From Candidatus Nealsoniibacteriota bacterium (lineage in GTDB: Bacteria > Patescibacteriota > Minisyncoccia > Minisyncoccales > RBG-13-42-11), in contig JAHXGL010000006.1 of assembly GCA_019923655.1 (NCBI GenBank), positions 1 through 36,262 on the forward strand: a stretch of DNA of 36,262 bases, in the 5' to 3' direction. This document shows positions 23,650 to 32,760 of the stretch, piece after piece (positions within the stretch are counted from its first letter, which is position 1; the number at the start of each line of letters is the position of its first letter). The position numbers and the translations under genes were made by a program. The notes beneath the pieces are model-generated. The model saw only the letters and a list, made by a program, of their open reading frames with translations, was not told the origin of the DNA and searched no databases.

Positions 23650-25095
23650 TCAAAAAAACCTGGCTCTTCTAGCCATTATCAAGGCGATTTCAGCCTGTAA
23701 TTGAAAAATCAATTCCCTTAAAAATTCAATCTTTTTTACAATCTCTTTTATTAATTCTTTTTCCTGTTCCGGCGTTCTTTTTTCAATTGAAGCAGTTAAG
23801 GAAAAAGAAAACGCCATTTCCCTTCCGTTAAATCCCGTAATCTTATTCTGGGCCGAAGGCAGGATTGTGAAAGATCTGTTTTTAGAGTTAAAATCGGGAA
23901 TATAAATCACCCCTCTTTGTTGTTCGTCAAGCTCCAAAAAGCCAATGGACAGATTGCCGCCCGCATCTTCAATCATATAAGGAACATTAAAAACAAAATC
24001 ATTGCTTCCTCTAAATTCTATTCTAAGCGCCTGATGGCCGCCGATAAATCTATACCAATTAGCCGACCAATCAGTGGTAGTATGAGTTATTGATAAAACC
24101 CCCTGGCCAACCAAAGGAAGAAAATTTGTTAAAGGAACCACTCTTAAATCTTTCAGCTGCGGACTTAAAAAACAATATTTAGAGCCAATTTCACAATCAT
24201 TAACCAAAAGAGCGATTTTCCAATCAGTAAAAATTTGAGAAAAATCTTGCTCAAAGCCGTTTTTTTTCAAAGCATAGTTTATTGAAGGAATGCCAACCTT
24301 TTTAGAATGAAGCGAATCAACCAAAATCGCGATGCCATAATGGTCATATAAATAAAGAGCGAATAAATTAACCACCCCGTAGTCAGAAATCTCACCCAGC
24401 CACTCAGTAAGGGAATCTGATGGGTTGCGCAAGAAACTTCTTATCCTTTGTTTAAGAAGACTTTTTTCAAAAACATCGTCATAACCAAGCAAAAAAGAAG
24501 TAAATTCAGCCCGAACATCATTAAGCCAAATTTCTTCTGTTATTCCGCGAATAATATCTTTCTGGTTAAAAGTAATCAAATGCATAAATTCATGCGCTAA
24601 AATATTCCTTAAAAAGGGGCTTTTAATGTGAAAAGCGTTAAGATAAACCATCTCTCTTTCATTGGATCTCGGGACCTGAACTCTGAAAAAACCATCGCCG
24701 CTGTGAAAATAGCCGCCCACTTTTCTAATCATCGGGTGGATTAAAATAGTAATTCTCAAATCTTTGTCAATGCCTGGCCTTGGTTCTGAACCAAAGGTTT
24801 TAGTTAAAATAGGATGAATCCTGTTTCTGAACTCTTGGTCAAGCTCCTTCAAAGAATTTATTTTATCCCTCTGTTTTTCAAAACTCTGCGCCAGCCACCA
24901 TCTATCATCAACATAAAAATAAAGTTTAGGAGAAGTTTTAATTAAAACAGCGGCAATTTCTTCTCTTCGAAAAAAATCAAAATCAGGACTAACAAAAAAG
25001 CCGGTTCTTCTAGCCGCAAAAACAAAGCTCGGCTCTAAAAGAAAAGCAATCGCAAAGAAAAAGAAAAAAGTTTTCAAAATAGATCGAGTGAGCAT
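23650..25095 (-). CDS. Secreted/membrane zinc metallopeptidase (HExxH)
   Basis: N-terminal signal/TM and NILAHEFMHLITFNQ. Confidence 0.75.
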   Translation of the reverse strand: MLTRSILKTFFFFFAIAFLLEPSFVFAARRTGFFVSPDFDFFRREEIAAVLIKTSPKLYFYVDDRWWLAQSFEKQRDKINSLKELDQEFRNRIHPILTKTFGSEPRPGIDKDLRITILIHPMIRKVGGYFHSGDGFFRVQVPRSNEREMVYLNAFHIKSPFLRNILAHEFMHLITFNQKDIIRGITEEIWLNDVRAEFTSFLLGYDDVFEKSLLKQRIRSFLRNPSDSLTEWLGEISDYGVVNLFALYLYDHYGIAILVDSLHSKKVGIPSINYALKKNGFEQDFSQIFTDWKIALLVNDCEIGSKYCFLSPQLKDLRVVPLTNFLPLVGQGVLSITHTTTDWSANWYRFIGGHQALRIEFRGSNDFVFNVPYMIEDAGGNLSIGFLELDEQQRGVIYIPDFNSKNRSFTILPSAQNKITGFNGREMAFSFSLTASIEKRTPEQEKELIKEIVKKIEFLRELIFQLQAEIALIMARRARFF

Positions 25096-25121
25096 ATTTT
25101 TATATTATCAGTTTTCCAAAA

Positions 25122-26714
25122 TTATAAAAGAGTTAAACAAAAACCAAGAATACCGAGAATTAAACTAATGATAAAAACAACCTGCAAATTATTGCGAATA
25201 ACTTTGTTTGTTTGCTCAAGCGCGCCAACCACTGCCAAAGCAACAACCACATTATGAATGGCAATCATATTCCCCAAAGCCGCGCCCAGCCCTTGCAAAC
25301 TCAAAACCAAAACCGGGTCAATTCTTAAAAATAAAGCGGTACTTACCTGAAACTCGCTAAACAAAAGATTGGATATCGTGGTCCCGCCAGTAATAAAAGA
25401 ACCCAAAGCGCCGATAAAAGGAGCAAAAACCGGCCAGGAAGGTCCAGCGAAATCAGCCATTGCCCGGGCTAAAATCAAAGGCATACTTAGATATTGGTTG
25501 GGATTTTCTCCGGAAGCATAAACAAAAACTTTAACAAAGATTAAAACCAAAACAAGAGTCAGGAGCGGTTTTTTTATCTTGCTTAAAGAATTTTGACAGC
25601 TGGTTTTCAATTGAGAAAGGTGCATTTTAGAAGTAAAAAAGAAAAACAGGGAAACCAATATCAAGAGAACGCCAATAGAATAAAAAGGACTAAAAGAATA
25701 GCCAATGTCCAAAAAAGGAAAATAGAGACGGCCAAAATTCATCAGCCAATTCTTAAACGGCAAAAAATCGGCCCGGGACAAAAAGACAATAAAAACAATT
25801 AAAAAATAAGGGAGTAAGCTGGAAAAAATTTTCTTTGAAGAAACCGACGCACTTGAAATTTTTGGAACAATCCCGTCAAAACTCCATTCGTTTTTAGGAA
25901 TCAACCAGCCCTGTTTGGTGGCTAATAAAAGCAGAATTAACCCAATTAAACCGCCGCCAACCGAGACTAATTCAGGGCCTAAAAATTTAGCCAATAATAT
26001 GCCCGGCAAAACAACAAACAAACAAGCCATTGTCAAATAAGGAATAACTTCTAAAACATACTTAAAATGTCTTACCGTCTTTTGTCCAAAAGAAAAAATT
26101 AAAACAACAATCATTGCCAGACAAGCCAACCAAAAACTAATTAGATTAAAATAAGCAATAGAAATTGTAACCTGGTTTAAGAATTCCGGTTCCTGAACAA
26201 AAGCGCCAAGGCCAGCTCCAAAACCAAAAACTATCGGCAGGCCAAAAGCGCCAAAAATGCTTGACACTGCCGCGCCAATCAAAACAACAGTTACTGCGGC
26301 AACTGGAGAAAATCCTAAAATAATAAGAATAGGCGCTAACAAGACTGCCGGAGCGCCAAAGCCAGCGCTTCCCTCTATTAAAGTGGAAAAAACCAAGCCA
26401 ATAATAATCGCTAAAATTCGTTTATCCCGGCTAAGCTCCTTAAAAATGTCTTTAATTTTTGTTTCCAGGCCGCTTTGCTGAAGAATATTAAGAAAAAAAA
26501 TCGCTCCAAAAATAATCAATACTATTTCTAAAGCAAAAAAAGTCCCTTGAATTCCAGAAGCTAAAATCTGCAATAAAGGCGTCTGCCAAATAAAAATTAT
26601 TGCCGCTAAAAGCAAAGAAAGAGCGACTAAAATCGCCTTGTTCACTGACCAATTAAGAACAATAATCAGAAAACAAAGAACAATTATCGGTAAAGCGGCA
26701 AATAATACTAACAT
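25122..26714 (-). CDS. L-lactate permease family transporter
   Basis: GLVFSTLIEGSAGFGAPAVLLAPIL, GSFITGGTTISNLLFSEFQ, LGAALGNMIAIHNVVVALAVVG. Confidence 0.88.
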   Translation of the reverse strand: MLVLFAALPIIVLCFLIIVLNWSVNKAILVALSLLLAAIIFIWQTPLLQILASGIQGTFFALEIVLIIFGAIFFLNILQQSGLETKIKDIFKELSRDKRILAIIIGLVFSTLIEGSAGFGAPAVLLAPILIILGFSPVAAVTVVLIGAAVSSIFGAFGLPIVFGFGAGLGAFVQEPEFLNQVTISIAYFNLISFWLACLAMIVVLIFSFGQKTVRHFKYVLEVIPYLTMACLFVVLPGILLAKFLGPELVSVGGGLIGLILLLLATKQGWLIPKNEWSFDGIVPKISSASVSSKKIFSSLLPYFLIVFIVFLSRADFLPFKNWLMNFGRLYFPFLDIGYSFSPFYSIGVLLILVSLFFFFTSKMHLSQLKTSCQNSLSKIKKPLLTLVLVLIFVKVFVYASGENPNQYLSMPLILARAMADFAGPSWPVFAPFIGALGSFITGGTTISNLLFSEFQVSTALFLRIDPVLVLSLQGLGAALGNMIAIHNVVVALAVVGALEQTNKVIRNNLQVVFIISLILGILGFCLTLL

Positions 26715-26738
26715 AGTTTAGGATTTGGAAACGAAATT

Positions 26739-28811
26739 TTATTTTTGTAAAAATTTCTCAAATTTTGGACCCCAAACAGGATTAAACTCAATCGCTTGTT
26801 CAATTTTTACTTTGGCTAAATCATAATTTTTTGTTAATAAGGCAAATTCAATAAAAAGTTTCCAGGAATAAAAAAATCGCGGTTCAAGACTTATTGCTTT
26901 TTCCAGATATTGAAAAGCTAAATCCGGCTTATTTTGCTTAATCTTTACCCGGCTCAAAACCCAATAAGCCAGTTGGTTGGTCGGGCTAAGTTCAATCGCT
27001 TGCTCTAATGTCTTTTCAGCCAATAAAAAGCTTGCCTGAGCGCGTTTATCTCTTCCCTGCTCATAATAAAATATTCCCTGGTTTGAATAAAGTATTCCCA
27101 AAGTTAACCGAGAACAAAAATGCATGGGAGTCTGTTTTATTTCTTTTTCCATTTCCCGAACAGCTGTTTCAAGCCCTGCCTCAAATCCTTGTGGAAACTC
27201 TTTTTCAGGAAACTCATCATTTCTTAAAGTTCTTGCCAGGGTGATTATTACCAGGTCTTTCAAGCGCATTCTTATTTGCTGTCTTGGCAAGGGAGAGATT
27301 TCTAAAGCCCTTTCAAAAAAAGAAATTCTTTTCTCAAAGCTAATTTGAGGCAAAAAAGCTTTAGCGGTATAATGGGCGGCAATTGCCGGTTGAATTATAA
27401 ATCTAAAGAAAGAAAAAAACAAAAAAACCAAAACAAGAGCCAAAATCCATCTATTTTTTGGTTCAGCGCTTTTCTCAACTGCGCCTGGTTTTATTAGGGC
27501 GCTAATAAATCCCAATATTAAAAAAAACATTAAATAAGTGCTTATCATATCAAAAACAACCAGATTCTGGATAAAATAAGAAATTAATATCACTGAAAAA
27601 ATTCCAGCTGTCCAAAAACTGATTCTTTCTCGAAAATATTTCCGCCACAAAACATAAAAAGCAGAAGCAAAAATTCCAAGATATGCCAAAAGCCCAATAA
27701 TGCCAAAGGCAACTAAAGCGTCAAACGCAACATTATGAGCTCGATCAAACCAAACCTCCCCTCCATACTCCGGCAAAAACAAAGAAGGATTAAAATGTCT
27801 GGCAAAAACTAAATCAAAACTTTCCGGTCCCCAGCCCAGCCATGGCCTTTCCTGCCAACCCTGCCAAGCCTTCTCCCAAACAACTAATCTTGCGCCGGTT
27901 GCGACTTCAATAAATTTTTCTTGAACCCGGCTATTTGGTTGAAAGAGAAGAAAAGTAAGAACTAAAAAAACTATTAAAGAACCAACCAGACAAACACGGC
28001 CTAAAATCCTTAAGAAAAATTTTGAAGAAGCAAACGCCAAATAAAGAAAAAACAATAAAACTAAACCGCCCAAAAAAGCTAAAATAGCTGCTCGTCCCCC
28101 GCTAAGCAATAATCCCAAACTAATCAATATAAAACTAAATCCGGCAAAAATTTTTAACAGACCAGAGGATTTTACAAAAATATAAAGGGCTAAAAAAACA
28201 TTAAACAACAAATAAGTAGCCATAAGAGAGGTATTGCCAATAGTGGCGCCGCCAATAGGAGAAGGGTCAATATCAATCCCAATTCTTGGCCCCAAACTAA
28301 GTAAGCTTACTAAGACGGCAACGGAAAACGAAACACTGAAAATCTTAAACCAATCCTTTTTTAATCCTTGAAAAACCGAAGAAATAACTAAGAAAAAAGC
28401 CATTAGGTGAAACCAGGTTAAAAGCCCGGTCATTCTTTCATATGTACTCCAGAAACTTCTGAAAAAATCAACGCCGAAAACAGAACTTAAAAATAAAATA
28501 ACAAGAAAAAAGGCAATCGCCGCTGAAAGCGGATTAAATCGAGGTCGGTATCTTTGAAAAGAAATTGCCAAAAAAAGCCAGGCAGCAAAAATTATCTGGA
28601 CCAGCCCCAAAAAATAGATAGTTTTAGGAACAACAAAAGGGAAGAAAAATAAGTCGCTAATTATTAGGGGTGTAAGCAAAATAAGATAGGTTCCCTTTTT
28701 AATGATAAAAAGGCAGAATTTCTCCAATCTACCCTTGCCGCCATATCCGTCTTTCTTTCTTTCCGTTCCTTTCTCTCTTGCTTGTTTTTTCTCCATAAAT
28801 TTTTTACTCAT
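26739..28811 (-). CDS. O-antigen ligase / Wzy-like polymerase with C-terminal TPRs
   Basis: Many TM segments, WLGWGPESFDLVFARHFNP...DRAHNVAFDALVAFG, TPR-like C-terminus. Confidence 0.85.
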   Translation of the reverse strand: MSKKFMEKKQAREKGTERKKDGYGGKGRLEKFCLFIIKKGTYLILLTPLIISDLFFFPFVVPKTIYFLGLVQIIFAAWLFLAISFQRYRPRFNPLSAAIAFFLVILFLSSVFGVDFFRSFWSTYERMTGLLTWFHLMAFFLVISSVFQGLKKDWFKIFSVSFSVAVLVSLLSLGPRIGIDIDPSPIGGATIGNTSLMATYLLFNVFLALYIFVKSSGLLKIFAGFSFILISLGLLLSGGRAAILAFLGGLVLLFFLYLAFASSKFFLRILGRVCLVGSLIVFLVLTFLLFQPNSRVQEKFIEVATGARLVVWEKAWQGWQERPWLGWGPESFDLVFARHFNPSLFLPEYGGEVWFDRAHNVAFDALVAFGIIGLLAYLGIFASAFYVLWRKYFRERISFWTAGIFSVILISYFIQNLVVFDMISTYLMFFLILGFISALIKPGAVEKSAEPKNRWILALVLVFLFFSFFRFIIQPAIAAHYTAKAFLPQISFEKRISFFERALEISPLPRQQIRMRLKDLVIITLARTLRNDEFPEKEFPQGFEAGLETAVREMEKEIKQTPMHFCSRLTLGILYSNQGIFYYEQGRDKRAQASFLLAEKTLEQAIELSPTNQLAYWVLSRVKIKQNKPDLAFQYLEKAISLEPRFFYSWKLFIEFALLTKNYDLAKVKIEQAIEFNPVWGPKFEKFLQK

Positions 28812-28823
28812 TAAATGTAGTTG

Positions 28824-28865
28824 TTGACACTCTCCGCGACTAAAGTCAACGGAGATTCTTGCTTC
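28824..28865 (-). mobile_element. Solo copy of the IS200/IS605 TnpB right-end / omega-RNA hairpin
   Basis: 40/42 nt identical to 32678-32719 (right end of the TnpB element); no tnpB next to it. Confidence 0.75.
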
Positions 28866-28911
28866 TATGAGTGGCTATTGCCAAAGTGATTGAATAGCGC
28901 GCATTAGATAT

Positions 28912-28940
28912 ATTATAATTGATTCTTGATTTTTTTTCAA
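28912..28940 (-). promoter_or_regulatory. Predicted sigma70-type promoter (TTGAAA-17-TATAAT) of the O-antigen ligase gene
   Basis: RC TTGAAA at 28935-28940, 17-nt spacer, TATAAT at 28912-28917. Confidence 0.65.
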
Positions 28941-28954
28941 ACCCATCTTATTAT
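28926..28954 (+). promoter_or_regulatory. Predicted sigma70-type promoter (TTGATT-17-TATTAT) of the sugar transferase gene
   Basis: TTGATT at 28926-28931, 17-nt spacer, TATTAT at 28949-28954, ATG 7 nt further. Confidence 0.6.
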
Positions 28955-28961
28955 AAGATAA

Positions 28962-30278
28962 ATGCCTAACACCTTAAAATTACGAAAAATTATTCTTTTA
29001 GGAGGAGATATTGGCTTACTCTATCTTTCCTTGTTAGGAATGGTCTTTTTTGGTTTTTGGGGAGAATTTAACTGGCAGATTGTCTCCATCCACATTCTTC
29101 CCTTTTCTATTTTATACTTTTTTTGGCTGATTGTTTTTTACATTATTGGTCTTTATGATCTCAATTTCCTTAAAACCCATCTTACTTTTTATGCTCGTCT
29201 GCTCTTTGGTCTTGGAGTTATTTTAGTAATAGGGGTATTCTTTTTCTATTTTACTCCTTTTTTTGACATTACTCCAAAAACTAACTTATTTTTGAATATC
29301 CTGATTTTCGGAACATTGACTGTTTTTTGGAGAAAAACTTTTTTTTCTTTATTCTCTGCCCGCTTCCAAAATAAAACCGCTATTGTCGGGCAAAGCCCTC
29401 AATTAAAGGAACTTATCCAAATTATTCAAAAAAACCCTCAACTTGGCTATAAAATCGTTGCCTTTTTTGATTCTTCAAAAACTATTTTCAAAGAAGCGCA
29501 AAAAAAAGAAATTGACACTTTAATCTTTGCTAAAAACCTTGTTCCCGGCTCTCTTTTGGCTAAAAACCTCTATCAGTGCCTTTCCTTAAAAATAGATTTT
29601 ATTGACCTGGCAAAAGCTTACGAAATTATAATTCAAAAAATTCCTATTGCTTTTGTGGAATATGCTTGGTTTCTGGAGAACCTAAGAGAAATAGAAAAAG
29701 GGCCCTATGAAAAAGTAAAACAGGGAACAGACATAATTTTAGCTGGAATTCTAATAATTTTAACTCTTCCTTTTTGGCTATTCATTGCTTTGGCAATTAA
29801 ATTAGAAGATAAGGGCGCAATATTATATTTTCAAGAAAGAATCGGCAAAAACAAAAAACCTTTTTTATTAATTAAGTTTAGGTCAATGAAAAAAGGAGCT
29901 GAAAAATACAGGCCAGTCTGGGCAAAAAGAAAAGATTCAAGAATAACCAATGTCGGAAAATTTTTGCGAAGATTTCATTTAGATGAAATCCCCCAGATGA
30001 TCAATATCTTAAAAGGAGATATTAGTTTGGTCGGTCCCAGGCCAGAAAGACCAGAATTTGTTCAACAACTGGAAAAAGAAATCCCCCATTATCACCTTCG
30101 CCATCTAATAAAGCCTGGCTTTACGGGCTGGGCTCAAATAAAATTCAGATACGCGAGAACAATAATGGATAGTTTTGAAAAATTCCAATACGATCTTTAT
30201 TATTTAAAAAACCGCTCTTTTTTCTTAGACCTCTGTATCTTGCTTAAAACCCTGCAATTACTTTTCAAAAAAGAGTAG
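28962..30278 (+). CDS. Undecaprenyl-phosphate sugar phosphotransferase (bacterial sugar transferase)
   Basis: QERIGKNKKPFLLIKFRSMK, RRFHLDEIPQMINILKGDISLVGPRPERPEF, KPGFTGWAQI. Confidence 0.92.
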   Translation: MPNTLKLRKIILLGGDIGLLYLSLLGMVFFGFWGEFNWQIVSIHILPFSILYFFWLIVFYIIGLYDLNFLKTHLTFYARLLFGLGVILVIGVFFFYFTPFFDITPKTNLFLNILIFGTLTVFWRKTFFSLFSARFQNKTAIVGQSPQLKELIQIIQKNPQLGYKIVAFFDSSKTIFKEAQKKEIDTLIFAKNLVPGSLLAKNLYQCLSLKIDFIDLAKAYEIIIQKIPIAFVEYAWFLENLREIEKGPYEKVKQGTDIILAGILIILTLPFWLFIALAIKLEDKGAILYFQERIGKNKKPFLLIKFRSMKKGAEKYRPVWAKRKDSRITNVGKFLRRFHLDEIPQMINILKGDISLVGPRPERPEFVQQLEKEIPHYHLRHLIKPGFTGWAQIKFRYARTIMDSFEKFQYDLYYLKNRSFFLDLCILLKTLQLLFKKE

Positions 30279-30293
30279 AAAAATTTACAGAAA

Positions 30294-31370
30294 TCACAAA
30301 TACTTCAATTGCTTTTGCTTGTCCAATTTTTCCACTATTTTCTTTACTTCTTGAGATTTTTTGGGGTCACAAATTAAAATAATATCTTCAGTAACTACAA
30401 CAATTAAATTCTTTACTCCAACCATGGCTACTAACTTCTCGTTTGTTCCGTAGACAAAGACATTTTTTGAATCCAAGCTTATACAGTTCCCTCTAATATA
30501 GTTTTTAGAAGAAGAATCAGTTAAACAATTCTTCAGAACCGTCCAGGAGCCAATATCAGACCAGCCCATAGAAACCGGCAAAATAACATTCTTTTGATAG
30601 TTTTCTAAAATTGAATAGTCAAAAGAGACCTTATCCATCTTTAAATATTCTCTTTTTAACACCTTGTCAAAGTTCTTTTTTGAAAAGGCTTTTTTTATTT
30701 TCAAATACCGCTTATAGCTGTCCGGCACAAATTCTTTTACCAGCCCTTCAAGTAAAGACGGGGTAAAAACAAAGATACCGGCATTCCAAAAATAATCTTT
30801 TATTTTTAAATATTCTTTTGCCCTTTTTAAGTTTGGTTTTTCCTTAAAATTCCCAACCTTAAAAATAGTAAAATTCTCTAATTTTTCAATTTTTCTTCCC
30901 TTTTTGATATATCCCAATCCAGTATCTGGCGCCAAAGGCCTCTCGCCAAGAAGTAAAATCCTGTCAGGATATTTTTCTATAAACTTTTTCCCAGCAATAA
31001 GCGCTTCTCTAAACTTTTTTTCGTCTTTTATCAAATGATCCGAAGGCAAAATAATTACAGGTTTTAAGAAGTCCTCTTTTTTTAAATAACAAAAAAACAG
31101 CAAAAGCGCAGACACTCTTTCCCTGAAACACGGCTCTAGAATAATCTTTTTTAAGTCAATCTTTGGCAATTGTCTTTTTACTTCTTTTCCGTAAAAATGA
31201 GAAGTGGCAACATAAATATCTTTAAGGGAAACCAAGGGCAAAATCCTTTCAAATGTTGTCTGAAGCATTGTTTTTTTGCCAAAAAGTTTTTGAAATTGCT
31301 TTGGCTTATGAGAACAGGACAAAGGCCACAACCTTGTGCCTTTGCCGCCAGCTAAAATTAAAACTTTCAT
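30294..31370 (-). CDS. manC: Mannose-1-phosphate guanylyltransferase
   Basis: MKVLILAGGKGTRLWPLSCSHKPKQF, PSDHLIKDEKKF, GLGYIKKG, FKEKP, WNAGIFVF. Confidence 0.92.
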   Translation of the reverse strand: MKVLILAGGKGTRLWPLSCSHKPKQFQKLFGKKTMLQTTFERILPLVSLKDIYVATSHFYGKEVKRQLPKIDLKKIILEPCFRERVSALLLFFCYLKKEDFLKPVIILPSDHLIKDEKKFREALIAGKKFIEKYPDRILLLGERPLAPDTGLGYIKKGRKIEKLENFTIFKVGNFKEKPNLKRAKEYLKIKDYFWNAGIFVFTPSLLEGLVKEFVPDSYKRYLKIKKAFSKKNFDKVLKREYLKMDKVSFDYSILENYQKNVILPVSMGWSDIGSWTVLKNCLTDSSSKNYIRGNCISLDSKNVFVYGTNEKLVAMVGVKNLIVVVTEDIILICDPKKSQEVKKIVEKLDKQKQLKYL

Positions 31371-31391
31371 TTATTTAAAAGGATGAATGGT

Positions 31392-31439
31392 CGGCTTTTT
31401 GAGAATAATCTTGTAAAGATTTTCAATGAAATCGCCGCC
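31392..31439. repeat. 48-bp perfect direct repeat, copy A (3'-end remnant of a paralog of 32250-32555)
   Basis: Identical to 32268-32315. Minus-strand reading continues GGDFIENLYKIILKKPTIHPFK* (stop near 31371). Confidence 0.9.
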
Positions 31440-31851
31440 TTTGAAAAAATTCTTTGGGAGAAACAATGGAAATATTTTTAAATTTTTTAAGTTTTAATAA
31501 ATGCTTATCTCCGGAAATAATAAAAGAGGCCCGCGCAGATATGGCGCAAGCAATAATGTAATTATCAGCTAAGTCCTCTTTAATAATTACTGGAACCTTG
31601 GACGGCTGAAGAAAAATTAAAGAACGCTCTTTTATTTTATCAATAAAATCGTCAATAGAGAAAGATAAAAGTTTCTTTTGACTGTTAAATTTTTCGTTGC
31701 GGAGCAAAAACTCAAGTTCGGTAAAGGTTAAGACGTTAAAACAAGGAATAATTACTTTTTTTTCAATAAGATTCAAAATTTTTCTTGGTTTACCGCCAAA
31801 GAAAATTCCGGAAATAAAAATGTTCGTATCAATGACCACTCGCATAAACAA
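31423..31851 (-). CDS. PIN-domain toxin (VapC-like)
   Basis: VVIDTNIFISGIFFGG...LTFTELEFLL...ADNYIIACAISARASFIISGDKHLL; follows an antitoxin ORF. Confidence 0.85.
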   Translation of the reverse strand: MFMRVVIDTNIFISGIFFGGKPRKILNLIEKKVIIPCFNVLTFTELEFLLRNEKFNSQKKLLSFSIDDFIDKIKERSLIFLQPSKVPVIIKEDLADNYIIACAISARASFIISGDKHLLKLKKFKNISIVSPKEFFQRRRFH

Positions 31852-31854
31852 AAT

Positions 31855-32106
31855 TTATTTATATACTTTTTGTCTAACGCTCTGGATGGCTTTCTCTGTC
31901 TCTTTTTTTGAAAGCCGAGTTTTGCGAGCCGCCCGACGGAGTTCATCCATCATTTCTTTTAAACTTAAAGCTGATTTAGTAAGTCGTTTAATTGAGATTG
32001 TGTCCCTGGAAACATCAATAAAAACATCTGCCCCTTTCCAGCTTTTTTGCAGTCCCTTGGGCAGGGTAATAGTTCCATTTTTTACTTTTGCAGTTTGATT
32101 AGCCAT
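31855..32106 (-). CDS. AbrB/SpoVT-like antitoxin
   Basis: VKNGTITLPKGLQKSWKGADVFIDVSRDTISIKRL swapped-hairpin-type N-terminus, 3 nt before the PIN ORF. Confidence 0.75.
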   Translation of the reverse strand: MANQTAKVKNGTITLPKGLQKSWKGADVFIDVSRDTISIKRLTKSALSLKEMMDELRRAARKTRLSKKETEKAIQSVRQKVYK

Positions 32107-32249
32107 ATTGGTTTAATTGTACTAAACTAAAAATAATAAATCAAATTTTTTTACCTTATTAGAGAATTGAAAGCTATATTTATTCTTTCAAGCTCTTTCT
32201 TAAAATTAAGCCCTATTATTTTAAGTTATCCTATAATTCTCAACTAGGT

Positions 32250-32555
32250 CTATTTAGAATAGATAGACGGCTTTTTGAGAATAATCTTGTAAAGATTTTC
32301 AATGAAATCGCCGCCAGCATAACCAATAACAAAAGCAATTGCTGGAGTGATATAATCCAGGCCTAAAAAAGTAATGCCCAATTCTTTGGTTACAATAGCC
32401 GCCAAAAACCCGATAACCCCGGAAAGAAACATCATTCCTAAAAAATAAGTAAGGCGAAAACCAACCCTCTTGTAAGAATACTGATGCTTAATAAAACCAA
32501 CCAGTCCCCTGATTACTCCGCCCCCAAACCCGGCTATAAGAATTTGTATATACAT
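32250..32555 (-). CDS. Small membrane protein of unknown function
   Basis: Three hydrophobic segments; C-terminus GGDFIENLYKIILKKPSIYSK lies in the 48-bp direct repeat. Confidence 0.65.
   Translation of the reverse strand: MYIQILIAGFGGGVIRGLVGFIKHQYSYKRVGFRLTYFLGMMFLSGVIGFLAAIVTKELGITFLGLDYITPAIAFVIGYAGGDFIENLYKIILKKPSIYSK
32268..32315. repeat. 48-bp perfect direct repeat, copy B
   Basis: Identical to 31392-31439. Confidence 0.9.
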
Positions 32556-32677
32556 AAATTATTAAAGTTAATTAATTTTTTATTTATATTAAAATTTGGA
32601 TCTTTGAATCCTCAAAAGATAATAAAATCATTCTATTTCCCTTATTACAATTTACTAAATTCGGACATTTTAGTCAA

Positions 32678-32760
32678 TTGACACTCTCCTTGACTAAAGT
32701 CAACGGAGATTCTTGCTTCAACGACTGCCTAATGGTTAGTCTCCGCAAGCGTTAATTTGG
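32678..32760 (-). ncRNA. Predicted omega RNA (reRNA) overlapping the tnpB 3' end and RE
   Basis: Position and GAAGCAAGAATCTCCG...GGAGAGTGTCAA hairpin at the RE, as known for TnpB omega RNAs; 5' end not determinable. Confidence 0.5.
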
